Assembly (NCBI RefSeq): GCF_018334155.1
Contig: NZ_JAGXTP010000001.1
Span: 2,480,001-2,544,000 of the forward strand
Origin: Devosia litorisediminis
GTDB lineage: Bacteria > Pseudomonadota > Alphaproteobacteria > Rhizobiales > Devosiaceae
Direction of reading: 5' to 3'
DNA: 64,000 nt
The notes below the pieces were generated by a model. It made no database searches. It was not told the DNA's origin and saw only the letters and a program-made list of their open reading frames with translations. Made by a program: the position numbers and the translations under genes. Positions 20,485-29,461 of the stretch are shown piece by piece. The stretch's first letter is position 1. Each line of letters opens with the position of its first letter.

Positions 20485-21384
20485 ATGACGGCAACAGCAA
20501 AGCGAACGCTGGCCATTGCGGCAGCAAGCCTACTGATCGGCCTGATCGTGCTGGGACTCAAAGTGCTGGCCTGGCAGATTACCGGATCGATCGCGCTCTA
20601 TTCCGATGCCCTGGAATCCATCGTCAATGTGGTGACGGCCATTGCGGCGCTCAGTGCTGTATGGCTGGCGCAAAAGCCCGCCGACGCCGCCCTACCCTAT
20701 GGCTATCACAAGGCCGAGTATTTCTCGGCCGTGCTGGTGGGGGTCATGATCATCGTGGCGGCGATCCTGATTGCCCGCGAGGCCATTACCGGGCTGATGA
20801 CCCCCACCCTGCCCGACGCCCCTATCGAAGGACTGAGCATCAGCATTGTCGCCACGGTGATCAATGCGGTCTGGGCCTTTGTACTGATCCGGCATGGCCG
20901 CTCGGTACGTTCGCCAGCACTGCAGGCCGACGGCAAGCATTTGATAACGGACGTGGTCTCAACAGGCGGGGTCATTGTCGGACTGGCCCTGGTCTATCTG
21001 ACCGGCTGGGCGATGCTGGATCCCATTCTGGCGGCGCTGGTGGCGCTCAATATCCTGTGGTCAGGCTGGGCAGTCATCCGCGACAGCGTAGGCGGGCTGA
21101 TGGACGTGGCTGTGCCCAAGGAAACCCAGCAACTCATTCGCGAGGTTATCGCCGCCAATGCCGATGGGGCCATTGAGGCGCATGACATCCGCACGCGACA
21201 GGCTGGCAAGATGACGTTCATCGACTTTCATCTGGTGGTGCCTGGCGCGATGAGCGTCGACGATGCTCACGCCATCTGCGACGCTATCGAGGCCAAGCTA
21301 CGCGAGGCCGTCCGACAGGTTCAGATCACTATTCATGTTGAGCCCGAAGACAAGGCCAAGCATTCCGGCATCGTGGTGGTCTAG
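20485..21384 (+). CDS. Cation diffusion facilitator family transporter
   Basis: A 299-residue metal exporter with about six membrane helices followed by a soluble C-terminal domain. The transmembrane metal site is suggested by YSDALES in helix 2 and by ADGKHLITD (H-x3-D) in helix 5; PYGYHKAEYF lies between helices 2 and 3. The C-terminal domain has the EAHDIRTR and IDFHLVVPG strands and a VEPED end. The metal is not predictable; cobalt or zinc would suit the flanking cobalt and zinc genes, but this is inference. The ATG at 20485 is where the first helix region starts. Confidence 0.9.
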   Translation: MTATAKRTLAIAAASLLIGLIVLGLKVLAWQITGSIALYSDALESIVNVVTAIAALSAVWLAQKPADAALPYGYHKAEYFSAVLVGVMIIVAAILIAREAITGLMTPTLPDAPIEGLSISIVATVINAVWAFVLIRHGRSVRSPALQADGKHLITDVVSTGGVIVGLALVYLTGWAMLDPILAALVALNILWSGWAVIRDSVGGLMDVAVPKETQQLIREVIAANADGAIEAHDIRTRQAGKMTFIDFHLVVPGAMSVDDAHAICDAIEAKLREAVRQVQITIHVEPEDKAKHSGIVVV

Positions 21385-21434
21385 CGCGCGAATGTGACTT
21401 GCCCTGCGCCTGCACCGCAGGCAGATTCGCAGCC

Positions 21435-21902
21435 ATGCGAGACGTCCTTGTTGCCCTGTTCGCCCTGTTGACCCTGCCCGTCTTCGCGCAGGGCTGGGAT
21501 CATTATGACAATGCCCGATTTGGTTACAGTATCGCCGTGCCGACTGGCTTTGTCGGTCAGGGCGAGAGCGAGAACGGGGATGGTCAACACTTCGCTTTGC
21601 CCGGTCGCGCCATTGCGCTGAGCGTCTGGGGGGGCTGGCTGAATCACTTCGATAGCGAAGTTGCGGCCCGCATGGGCCAGGATGCGGCTGATGGCTGGAA
21701 CCAGACCTATCAGGCGGTCACGCCGCGCTGGGCCAGCTGGTCAGCGAGCGCGGGTGGTCAAATTCTCTACCAGCGCATGATCGCACTCTGTGACGGCCAG
21801 AGCTACGCCGCCTTCCGCGCCGAATACGGCGTGCGCGACCGGGCCGAGATGGACCCGGTCATTGAGCAATTGGTGGCCAGCCTGCGCGGCAGCGCCTGCT
21901 AG
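21435..21902 (+). CDS. Hypothetical exported protein
   Basis: A 155-residue protein of unknown function. The N terminus is a clear signal peptide (VLVALFALLTLPVFAQ, probable cleavage after the AQ), so it is likely periplasmic. The mature part opens with YDNARFGYSIAVP, a pattern seen in small periplasmic proteins of Rhizobiales, and has two cysteines near its C-terminal half that could pair. The start at 21435 is chosen because it begins the signal peptide; an in-frame ATG at 21399 would add 12 residues. It is convergent with cobO. Confidence 0.7.
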   Translation: MRDVLVALFALLTLPVFAQGWDHYDNARFGYSIAVPTGFVGQGESENGDGQHFALPGRAIALSVWGGWLNHFDSEVAARMGQDAADGWNQTYQAVTPRWASWSASAGGQILYQRMIALCDGQSYAAFRAEYGVRDRAEMDPVIEQLVASLRGSAC

Positions 21903-22549
21903 AATTCGATCCCGACCTGCGCCTTCACCCCGGAGCGGAAGTGGTGCTTGATCTCGGTCATTTCGGTGACGAGATCAGCGATCTCGATCAGTTCATCCTT
22001 GGCGTTGCGACCGGTGACGATGACGTGGGTATCGACTGGCTTGTTCTTGAGAAACTCGACCACTTCCTCGATTGGCAGATAGTCATAGCGCAGGCAAATA
22101 TTGAGCTCGTCGAGCAGCACCATCTTGTAGCTGGGGTCCGAGATCAGTTTTTTGGCCTGCTCCCAGGCCTTGCGCGCGGCGGCCAGATCGCGCTGGCGGT
22201 CGGCCACGTCCCAGGTAAAACCTTCGCCCATGGCGTTGATGGTGACCAGCTCGGGAAACTTGAGCAGCACGTCGCGCTCGCCGGTCTCCCAGACGCCCTT
22301 GACGAACTGCACCACCCCGACCTTGAAGCCATGGCCAAGCGCCCGGAACACCATGCCGAAGGCGGCAGTCGACTTGCCCTTGCCCTTGCCCGTGTGGACG
22401 ATGAGCAGGCCCTTTTCCTGGGTCTTGGTGGCGAGGATCTTGTTGCGCGCCTCGCGCTTCTTGCGCATTTTCTCGGCGTGATAGGCATCACGCTCCGCCT
22501 CGGTCATGAGGTCGGTTTTCTTGACGGGCTTGGCTGGCGTGTCGGTCAT
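21899..22549 (-). CDS. cobO: Corrinoid adenosyltransferase
   Basis: A 216-residue CobO/BtuR/CobA-type ATP:corrinoid adenosyltransferase that adds the 5'-deoxyadenosyl group to cob(I)yrinic acid diamide. The P-loop HTGKGKGKSTAAFG is complete and is followed by VVQFVKG and the LLDELNICLRYDYL segment (Walker B-like). A lysine- and arginine-rich helix of ~35 residues precedes the P-loop, as usual. It is the last gene of the cobalamin operon and overlaps the upstream P-loop kinase gene by four bases (ATGA). Confidence 0.95.
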   Translation of the reverse strand: MTDTPAKPVKKTDLMTEAERDAYHAEKMRKKREARNKILATKTQEKGLLIVHTGKGKGKSTAAFGMVFRALGHGFKVGVVQFVKGVWETGERDVLLKFPELVTINAMGEGFTWDVADRQRDLAAARKAWEQAKKLISDPSYKMVLLDELNICLRYDYLPIEEVVEFLKNKPVDTHVIVTGRNAKDELIEIADLVTEMTEIKHHFRSGVKAQVGIEF

Positions 22550-23112
22550 GCAAGGTGCTCCGCGTGTTCAATGATCAATCTCGCGGCCACTTCGGGCGCG
22601 ATGTCGGTAGTATCGAGGTCAAACCGATTAGGATGCCTGACCCCCAGGATGCGCCGTTTTGTGCGAACGCTTCTGGCACCGGACGCATCGGTCATCTTGA
22701 GCCTAGCCTCGCGATCTGCCGAAGGTATGCGCGCGTCATGGGCCGCGTCCGAGGCTGTGAGCAAAACTGGCACGAAAGTGGCGTTGCGCTGTTGGGCGAC
22801 CGCGACAACCTCGGCAAAGGCGGTGTGGTCCATCGGATCGTCTTCCATCAGGGCGTTGGTCAGAATGAAACTGGCATCGGGCGGGGCGATCTCCGCCATG
22901 GCGATCAGCGCCTGGCGCCGGATGGCCATGATCAGCTCCCAGGCCTGCGCTGGGATCGGGGCCTTCCCGTCCTCACGGATCAGTGAAAAGACCACGTTGT
23001 TGGCCAGATGATTGTCGAAAACCCGCGCGCGGGTTGCTTCGGCGATAGCCCGCGCAATGGTCAGCTTGCCGACGCCATAGTGGCCAATCAGGTAGATGAT
23101 GGTGTTGTTCAT
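22546..23112 (-). CDS. P-loop kinase-like protein embedded between cobN and cobO
   Basis: A 188-residue AAA/kinase-type NTPase with Walker A GHYGVGKLT near residue 10 and a DNHLANN segment typical of small-molecule-kinase-like proteins. No family with a defined substrate was recognised. Its ATG at 23112 overlaps the cobN stop by four bases, and its stop overlaps the cobO start by four bases, so it is translated as part of the cobalamin operon. It might act on a cobalamin intermediate or nucleotide, but this rests on context only. Confidence 0.75.
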   Translation of the reverse strand: MNNTIIYLIGHYGVGKLTIARAIAEATRARVFDNHLANNVVFSLIREDGKAPIPAQAWELIMAIRRQALIAMAEIAPPDASFILTNALMEDDPMDHTAFAEVVAVAQQRNATFVPVLLTASDAAHDARIPSADREARLKMTDASGARSVRTKRRILGVRHPNRFDLDTTDIAPEVAARLIIEHAEHLA

Positions 23113-26100
23113 ACCTCGCCCCCCAGCAGAGCGTAAGCCGAATTGGAACGTGGGGCCCACAACCCTCTTTCGCGGGCGTCGTTGAATTTGGCGATGAGTT
23201 CGTCATAGCCATAACGATTGGCCTGCCGAATAAAATCACGGGTCGCGTCGTCCTCGATGAAGGCCTCAAAAGCCAGATCGAAATGGTGCGTTTTGACCGC
23301 CCCGGTGGTGGCGGCAAAGGCGAACATGAAATCGACTGTGGCGATGATCTCAAAGGCGCCGCGATAGCCGTGGCGCTTGACGCCGTTGAGCCATTTGGGA
23401 TTGACGACGCGGGATCGCATCACATGGCTGATCTCTTCTTCCAGCGTGCGGATAACGGGCCGTTCGGGGCGGGAGTGATCATTGTGATAGGCGGCGGGCT
23501 TGAGCCCCGTTAGGGTTTCAGCGGCGGCGGAAAGACCGCCCTCGAACTGATAGTAGTTGTCGCTGTCGAGCAGATCGTGCTCGCGATTGTCCTGATTGTG
23601 GATCACCGCGTCGATATCGGAGAGGCGCGCCGCAAAGCGGTCGCGCTCGGGGATGCCGGTGGCCCGGGCGCCATAGGCATACTGCCCCCATTCGAGCGCC
23701 TGCTTGCCCAGATCGGCCTTTGTCGACCAGTTGCCGCTATCGATCAGGGCATTGAGCCCGGCGCCATAGGTGCCCGGTTTGGAACCGAATATGCGATGCC
23801 CGGCAGCTAGGCCCGCCTCGGCTTCGCTTTGCCCGGCAGCCATCATGCCAAGCGCATCGGCGCGCATGCGTGCAGCTATGGGATTGTCGTCAGTGGGTTC
23901 ATCGAGCGCGCCAATTGCGCGGATAGCGCGATCGAACAGGGCCATCTGGGCCGGGAAGGCATCGCGGAAGAAGCCGGAAATGCGCAGGGTGACATCCACG
24001 CGTGGCCGACCCAGCTTTGGCAAGGGGATGATCTCATAGCCCGAGACGCGCAGCGATCCCGGATCCCAGATCGGCTTGGCGCCGATCAGGGCGAGTGCCT
24101 GGGCAATATCATCGCCGCCCGTGCGCATATTGGCTGTGCCCCAGACCGAGAGCGCGATCGAACGCAAATGATGGCCATGGTCCTGCAAATGACGCAACAC
24201 CAGGCTTTCAGCCGATTTCTGTCCGAGCCCCCAGGCGGTCGGGGTGGGCACGGCTCGGTTATCAACCGAGAAGAAGTTACGACCGGTCGGCAGCACGTCA
24301 AGTCGACCGCGTGATGGTGCGCCCGAAGGGCCCGGGGCAATGAATTTTCCATCCAGCCCGTCGAGCAGGGCCTGAAATTCAGCCGGCCCAGACCGGGCCA
24401 GGCGCGGCCGGATGATGGTCTCCACGGTGCCGAGCACGGCGCGGGTCGCGGTCCAGCCCGCCTCTGGCATCATGGTGCCCTCAACCAGGTCAGCCGCGAT
24501 GGCCTCGAGTTGTTCGACCACGTCGCCGACACTGCGGGCACTTGCTGCCGGGGAAACGATGGACGGCCCCGACCAAATCTGGCCCAGTTTGGCCGTCAGC
24601 GGATCAATTCCTAGTTTGAGATCATCCGCCAAAGCGCGGATGAGCGAATTCTCCCCTGCTCCTTCGCCGCGCGGCACGCGCGCAAGCGCCACGATCAGAT
24701 CACGCTCCAGATCGCCTTGCGGCGACCGGCCAAAGATGTGCAGGCCGTCGCGGATCTGGGCTTCCTTGAGATCGCAGAGGAAGTTGTCGATCTTGATCAG
24801 GGCTTCAGTTTCGTCCTCGGGCAAACCGATATCGCGGTCGAGCCGGCTGTCGCGGGTGAAATCGAGAATGCGCCGTTGCAGATCGGCCAGCCGGCGCCGG
24901 TCCATGCCCGAGGCTGCGTAATACTCATCGAGCAGCGCTTCGAGGTCCTTGAGCGGTCCATAGGTTTCCGCCCGCGTGAGTGGGGGCACCAGATGATCAA
25001 TGATCACCGCGCCCGTGCGCCGCTTGGCCTGAGTGCCCTCGCCGGGATCATTGACGATGAACGGATAGAGATGGGGCAGTTGGCCCCAGAGTGCGTCAGG
25101 ATAGCTGAGCGCGTCGAGCGCGGTGGCCTTGCCCGGCAGCCATTCAAGCGTGCCGTGCTTGCCGTTGTGGATCAGCGCGTGGGCGCCATACTCGTGGCGG
25201 AGCCAGAGATAGGCAGCCAGATAGGCATGCGGCGGGACCAAAGCAGGGTCGTGATAGTTCTCGGTTTCGTCGAGATGATAACCCCGAGCGGGCTGCAGCA
25301 GGATCGCGACGTTGCCCAAGACCAGAGCGGGCAGATGGAAGTTGTCGCCCCGCACAAATGGATCGGTCACGGGATCGCCCCAGCGGCTGGTGATTTCAGC
25401 GCGCATCGATTCGGGTAGTGCGGCGAAGAGTTCGGCGTAGCGGGACAAGGTCAGCGTTGCCGGAGACACGCCACGCGCCGGATCGGCATTTGTCGGGCCG
25501 GACTGGAGGGCGGTGATGAGTTCTTCCGAGGTCTGTGGCAAGGCCGACCCCAGTGCATAGCCCTCCGCCTCCAGCGCCTTGAGCATCTCCACTGTCGAAG
25601 CGGGGGCGTCATAGCCGACGCCGTTGGCAAGACGACCATCCCGGATGGGGTAGTTGGCCAGGACGAAGCCAATCCGCCGCTCCGACCGGGCCGTTGCGCG
25701 TAGCCGGGACCAGTTTGCGGCCAGCGCTGCGGTGCGGGCGATGCCGTCAGCGTCAGGCGCATAGGCGGTCAGAGGGATCTGGCAGCGCTCGTGCCAGATT
25801 GCATCAGCACGGTGGCCGACGATCAGCCCAGCCAATCGTCCATCGACCTCGGGCATAACAAGGAACATAGCCATGTCCTTGGCGCTCAGGCCCTGGCTAT
25901 CGGCCAGCCATTGATCCTGAGAGCGGCCGGACTGAATCAGCTGAATGACCGGAGCGTCGGTCCCAGCAAAAGGGTTTGCCTTACCGTCCAGACCATCAAT
26001 CCCCAGCGCGAAACCAGTGAGATTCAGGATGGTCGTGGGCGCGACATCGCCCAGAACCTGCTGCACGAAACGGACGCAAGCGGCTTCCTTGAGCGAAGAG

Positions 26101-26867
26101 ACCAGCACGGGTACCGGCGCTAGTCCCTGCTCAACCAGCGCAGCGATCAGCGCTTCAATGGTTGCCGTTCCGGCGCCTTCGAGCGCCGCGCGGTAGAACA
26201 GGATCGGGACATGGGCAGGCTTGGCGCCGGGAGGCAGGCAGAGCTTGTCGCGGATGTTTGCCTGATCGGTGACACCCAGTCCGGGATACCAGAGACCAAA
26301 GCGCGCAAAAGGCTGGGGGTGCAGGTCGGTGAGCAAGGCCCCCGCATCCGTCTGCAGAGCGACCGACCGCTCCCCGGCGCGGCCCGGCGCGCCAAGTGTG
26401 TGGAGCCCCTTCAAGATCGCATCGGCGTTGTCGGGCCCGCCAGCGATGAACAGGCTGTGGAGCCGGCTCCAATCGTCAGGATGGACCGTGGAGCGCGATT
26501 GCAGAATGGGATCGGGACTGGCATCACCCGGCAACAGGGCAAGAGGGATTTTGTGGTTGGCGCACAGCGCCGTCAGTTCATCAACGCCATACTGGAAGTA
26601 GGCCGCGCCGCCGATCAGACGCAGTACTACCAGGCGTGCATGGGCCACTGTCTGCTCAAGCCACAGATCGACGGAAAGGTTGTTGGAGAGGCGCAGCGTA
26701 TTGGCGAGACGCAGATCGTCTTCGCCAGCGCGATCGGCAGCCCCTGCCAGCATGGACAATTCGCTATCGGCCGAGCTGGCAAATACCAGCGCACCGGGGC
26801 GCTGATTGAGATCAATCGCCTCGCCCTCTTGCTGAATGGCGCCGGCCTGGGCCGATAGCAGATGCAT
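23109..26867 (-). CDS. cobN: Cobaltochelatase subunit CobN
   Basis: A 1252-residue large subunit of the ATP-dependent aerobic cobaltochelatase (CobN-CobS-CobT), which inserts cobalt into hydrogenobyrinic acid a,c-diamide. The length matches the family. Diagnostic segments include HNGKHGTLEWLPGK, the NPKWLNGVKRHGYRGA stretch near the C terminus and VDFMFAFAATTGAV. CobS and CobT are not encoded in the window. The start ATG has an AAGAAGG ribosome site inside the end of the preceding PhnA-like gene, six bases away. Confidence 0.96.
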   Translation of the reverse strand: MHLLSAQAGAIQQEGEAIDLNQRPGALVFASSADSELSMLAGAADRAGEDDLRLANTLRLSNNLSVDLWLEQTVAHARLVVLRLIGGAAYFQYGVDELTALCANHKIPLALLPGDASPDPILQSRSTVHPDDWSRLHSLFIAGGPDNADAILKGLHTLGAPGRAGERSVALQTDAGALLTDLHPQPFARFGLWYPGLGVTDQANIRDKLCLPPGAKPAHVPILFYRAALEGAGTATIEALIAALVEQGLAPVPVLVSSLKEAACVRFVQQVLGDVAPTTILNLTGFALGIDGLDGKANPFAGTDAPVIQLIQSGRSQDQWLADSQGLSAKDMAMFLVMPEVDGRLAGLIVGHRADAIWHERCQIPLTAYAPDADGIARTAALAANWSRLRATARSERRIGFVLANYPIRDGRLANGVGYDAPASTVEMLKALEAEGYALGSALPQTSEELITALQSGPTNADPARGVSPATLTLSRYAELFAALPESMRAEITSRWGDPVTDPFVRGDNFHLPALVLGNVAILLQPARGYHLDETENYHDPALVPPHAYLAAYLWLRHEYGAHALIHNGKHGTLEWLPGKATALDALSYPDALWGQLPHLYPFIVNDPGEGTQAKRRTGAVIIDHLVPPLTRAETYGPLKDLEALLDEYYAASGMDRRRLADLQRRILDFTRDSRLDRDIGLPEDETEALIKIDNFLCDLKEAQIRDGLHIFGRSPQGDLERDLIVALARVPRGEGAGENSLIRALADDLKLGIDPLTAKLGQIWSGPSIVSPAASARSVGDVVEQLEAIAADLVEGTMMPEAGWTATRAVLGTVETIIRPRLARSGPAEFQALLDGLDGKFIAPGPSGAPSRGRLDVLPTGRNFFSVDNRAVPTPTAWGLGQKSAESLVLRHLQDHGHHLRSIALSVWGTANMRTGGDDIAQALALIGAKPIWDPGSLRVSGYEIIPLPKLGRPRVDVTLRISGFFRDAFPAQMALFDRAIRAIGALDEPTDDNPIAARMRADALGMMAAGQSEAEAGLAAGHRIFGSKPGTYGAGLNALIDSGNWSTKADLGKQALEWGQYAYGARATGIPERDRFAARLSDIDAVIHNQDNREHDLLDSDNYYQFEGGLSAAAETLTGLKPAAYHNDHSRPERPVIRTLEEEISHVMRSRVVNPKWLNGVKRHGYRGAFEIIATVDFMFAFAATTGAVKTHHFDLAFEAFIEDDATRDFIRQANRYGYDELIAKFNDARERGLWAPRSNSAYALLGGEV

Positions 26868-26873
26868 GAAGCG

Positions 26874-27092
26874 CTAGGCCTTCTTGAGGAACTCGGTGCG
26901 CAAGACCAGGCCCTTGACCTTTTCGGCATTGCATTCGATTTCGGCAGTATCGTCGGTCAGACGAATATTCTTGACCAGAGTGCCACGCTTCAGGGTCACC
27001 GAGGTACCCTTGACCTTGAGGTCCTTGATCAGGGTGACGGCGTCGCCGTCATTGAGTTGGGTACCGTTACTGTCCTTGGTGGGCTCACTCAT
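26874..27092 (-). CDS. PhnA-domain protein (YjdM C-terminal type), in cobalamin operon
   Basis: A 72-residue protein made only of the PhnA C-terminal domain: VKDSNG-like start, LNDGDAVTLIKDLKVKG, LKRGT, VKNIRL and IEC strands, ending GLVLRTEFLKK. The N-terminal zinc ribbon of full-length PhnA/YjdM (about 110 residues) is absent. Despite the old name, the family's role in phosphonate use is doubtful. Its ATG overlaps the cobW stop by four bases and it ends six bases before cobN, so it is translated with cobalt genes; the reason is unknown. Confidence 0.85.
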   Translation of the reverse strand: MSEPTKDSNGTQLNDGDAVTLIKDLKVKGTSVTLKRGTLVKNIRLTDDTAEIECNAEKVKGLVLRTEFLKKA

Positions 27093-28135
27093 GCTGCTGC
27101 TTTCTCAAGGCTGGAGGTGATGGCGGCGCGGTCGAGCGGGCTTTCACCGATCACAACAAGGGCGGTATCGCGCGTTTCGCCGTCTTTCCAAGGGCGGTCG
27201 AAATAGGCCGTGATGCGGGGGCCTACGGCCTGAATGGCCAGACGGGCGGCTGCCCCGGGCACTGCGGCAAAGCCCTTGAGGCGCAATACATCATGAGTGC
27301 GAATAGTGCTCTCGATTATGGCCAGCAATTCGTCCTTGCCGACAATGGCAGGCAGGCGGATCGAGAAGCTGTCGAAATCATCATGCTCATGCGGCTCGCC
27401 ATCATGCTCAAGCTCATGATGGCTGGGGCGGTTGGCGATGTCGTCTTCGGAGCCCATGCCCAGGCCGAGCAATGCAGTGATATCGACATGGCCGTTCTGT
27501 GCGCGCAGCACGCCGACACCGGGGCGCAGTTCGGCTCTGATATTGGCTTCAACCTTGTCGAGCATGGCGGCGTCGAGCAAGTCCGCCTTGTTGATTACCA
27601 CCAGATCGGCCACCGAGAGCTGGTCTTCAAACAGCTCGCCCAGCGGGGTCTCGTGGTCGAGCATTTCATCCTGACGACGCTGCGCATCGACCGCTGCCTC
27701 ATCAGAGGCAAAGCGTCCCTCGGCCAGAGCCGACGCGTCGGCGACGGTAACGATGCCATCAATGGTCACCTGTGCCTTGATCTCGGGCCAGTTGAAGGCG
27801 CGGATCAGTGGCTGGGGCAGCGCCAGTCCTGAGGTTTCTATGATGATATGATCAAACTTATCAGGGCGAGCCAACAGCGCCTGCATGGTGGGAATGAATT
27901 CGTCGGCCACGGTGCAGCAGATGCAGCCATTGGAGAGTTCGACCATGTCCTCTTCGCGGCAGGTCTCATCGCCACATCCGGCCAGAATGTCCTTGTCGAC
28001 GCCAAGATCACCAAACTCATTGATGATCAGGGCAATGCGCTTGCCCTTGGGGGCATGAGCGAGCAAATGGCGTACCAACGTTGTCTTGCCTGCGCCCAGG
28101 AAGCCGGTGATGACGGTAGTAGGGATCTTGCTCAT
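27089..28135 (-). CDS. cobW: CobW-family metal-trafficking GTPase
   Basis: A 348-residue G3E GTPase, probably the cobalt chaperone that loads the CobN chelatase. The P-loop GFLGAGKTT is at 11-19, the metal-binding CICC at 71-74, and the NKAD guanine motif about halfway. A His/Asp-rich insertion (HHELEHDGEPHEHDD) precedes the C-terminal domain and may bind metal. It overlaps cbtA by four bases upstream and the PhnA-like gene by four bases downstream. Confidence 0.95.
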   Translation of the reverse strand: MSKIPTTVITGFLGAGKTTLVRHLLAHAPKGKRIALIINEFGDLGVDKDILAGCGDETCREEDMVELSNGCICCTVADEFIPTMQALLARPDKFDHIIIETSGLALPQPLIRAFNWPEIKAQVTIDGIVTVADASALAEGRFASDEAAVDAQRRQDEMLDHETPLGELFEDQLSVADLVVINKADLLDAAMLDKVEANIRAELRPGVGVLRAQNGHVDITALLGLGMGSEDDIANRPSHHELEHDGEPHEHDDFDSFSIRLPAIVGKDELLAIIESTIRTHDVLRLKGFAAVPGAAARLAIQAVGPRITAYFDRPWKDGETRDTALVVIGESPLDRAAITSSLEKAAA

Positions 28136-28848
28136 GAATGGGCTCCGGCGGACTGACGCGTGAAATGGTCGTGCAGGCGGCCAAAGACGAGGCCCAGCAC
28201 GACCCAGAAGACGGCGGCGTTAAAAAGCGATGCGCTCACAAAACTGGCGGCCAGACCGGCGGGCACGGCAGTGCCCGCTTCGGGTGGCTGTGGGGCACCG
28301 ACTACGTGAGGCAGAGCGACTAGGGCGATGGCAGCGGCCAAGACCCATGGCGCCTGAACTTTGGCAGCCAGGACAAAGGCGCCACCCGTGCAGAGAGCGG
28401 CGAGCCCCCACCAGAGCTGACGGGCGACCGTGTCAGCCACAGGCATACCCGGCAGACCGGGCGGCAGACCAAATGCCGGTGCCAGCGAGAAGGCGGCGAA
28501 CCCGCCCAGACCCCAGAGCAGACCAGTTGCCCAGCTGATGGGTAGATTGAAGAGCAATGATACGGCGCCGATGATCAGGGCAAACCCGGCGGCCATCAGC
28601 AGATTGGCGAGGATGGTATAGCCAGTGCGCTCAATACCATCCTGTGGCGCCCATTGGGCCGGGTCATGGCTGTGTGGCACGGCGGCTTCGCCGTCGGCGT
28701 GTTCGTGGGCGTGCTCGGCGGGTGCGGTACCCTCATAGCTTTCCGCAGCAACGATGAGCGGGGTGACACGAAGATATTGAATGGCAGATGTGATCAGGCC
28801 AGCACAAAGCGCTGCGAGAACCGCAGCAAAAAACAGATTGCGAAACAT
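28132..28848 (-). CDS. cbtA: Cobalt transporter subunit CbtA
   Basis: A 238-residue membrane protein of the CbtAB cobalt uptake system, with about five hydrophobic helices. A His-rich periplasmic loop (EHAHEHADG and PHSHDP) follows the first helix and is a plausible metal-gathering site. It follows cbtB by 24 bases and overlaps cobW by four, downstream of a cobalamin riboswitch, the usual genomic setting of CbtAB. Confidence 0.93.
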   Translation of the reverse strand: MFRNLFFAAVLAALCAGLITSAIQYLRVTPLIVAAESYEGTAPAEHAHEHADGEAAVPHSHDPAQWAPQDGIERTGYTILANLLMAAGFALIIGAVSLLFNLPISWATGLLWGLGGFAAFSLAPAFGLPPGLPGMPVADTVARQLWWGLAALCTGGAFVLAAKVQAPWVLAAAIALVALPHVVGAPQPPEAGTAVPAGLAASFVSASLFNAAVFWVVLGLVFGRLHDHFTRQSAGAHS

Positions 28849-28872
28849 GTGAGTTCTCTCGTTATTCCGGCC

Positions 28873-29064
28873 TTAGTGGCAGGGAAAGCCCATGGCGTGG
28901 CGGGTGTCGTGCGCGCCATTGTGCAGGCGATAATCGCCAGCAAAGCCGGTACCGACCAGAAGGGTCAGACCGAGCATCAGTGCAAGGGCACCAGCGATCA
29001 GACGCTGGGAGATCGAGAGAGACTGGAGACCAGTCGCGGTATTTGCAGTGGTATTGGTATTCAT
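28873..29064 (-). CDS. cbtB: Cobalt transporter small subunit CbtB
   Basis: A 63-residue one-helix protein with a C-terminal histidine cluster (HNGAHDTRHAMGFPCH), the hallmark of CbtB, thought to hand cobalt to CbtA. The frame is open far upstream through the riboswitch, but the ATG at 29064 with a GGAGGG ribosome site is the real start by length and homology. It is the first gene of the riboswitch-controlled operon. Confidence 0.93.
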   Translation of the reverse strand: MNTNTTANTATGLQSLSISQRLIAGALALMLGLTLLVGTGFAGDYRLHNGAHDTRHAMGFPCH

Positions 29065-29107
29065 GGCAGCACCCTCCGTGCGCGGAATCGTGAAGGCCGT
29101 TTGGCCC

Positions 29108-29295
29108 GGTTCGTGTGCCGGCAGGTCTCCTGGCTCGCGGTGGAGATAGCTCTCTCGCCTTCCCGGCTCGCGCCAGTGGCATAGTGAGAGAGTGCACCGC
29201 TTACAGTTGCGGGGGCAGCCACGGTTTTGCGCCCTGATGGGTACGTCGCACCGTGTTCCCTTTTGATCCCTCCGGCACAACGGCCTTTGGGAACC
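29108..29295 (-). promoter_or_regulatory. Cobalamin riboswitch
   Basis: The minus strand carries the canonical landmarks in order: closing stem GGTTC (29291-29295) with GAACC (29108-29112), AGGGAACACGGTG, GCTGCCCCCGCAACTGT, GCCACTGG, CCGGGAAGGC, and AGCCAGGAGACCTGCC. It lies 44 bases upstream of cbtB, whose GGAGGG ribosome site is the likely control point, since no T-run terminator is seen between. Binding of adenosylcobalamin should repress the cbtB-cobO operon. Confidence 0.95.
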
Positions 29296-29461
29296 AACAC
29301 CAGACTGGTTTGCCACCAAATGGCGCAAACCGCAATGTCTGGCAGGCCGTTGCTCGGAAAACAGTGGCCCGGTCAAGTCCACAACAGGCCCAGAGAGGGT
29401 GATTACAGACCGACGAACCCTACCGACTCGCTTTAGATCTGGCGCAAACAAGGAGATTGCG
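29296..29461. other. Intergenic region between riboswitch and DUF2164 gene
   Basis: This stretch must carry the promoter for the minus-strand cobalamin operon (upstream of the aptamer) and the promoter for the plus-strand DUF2164 gene. No strong consensus boxes or repeats were recognised. Together with the riboswitch and leader it makes a gene-free interval of nearly 400 bases. Confidence 0.5.
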
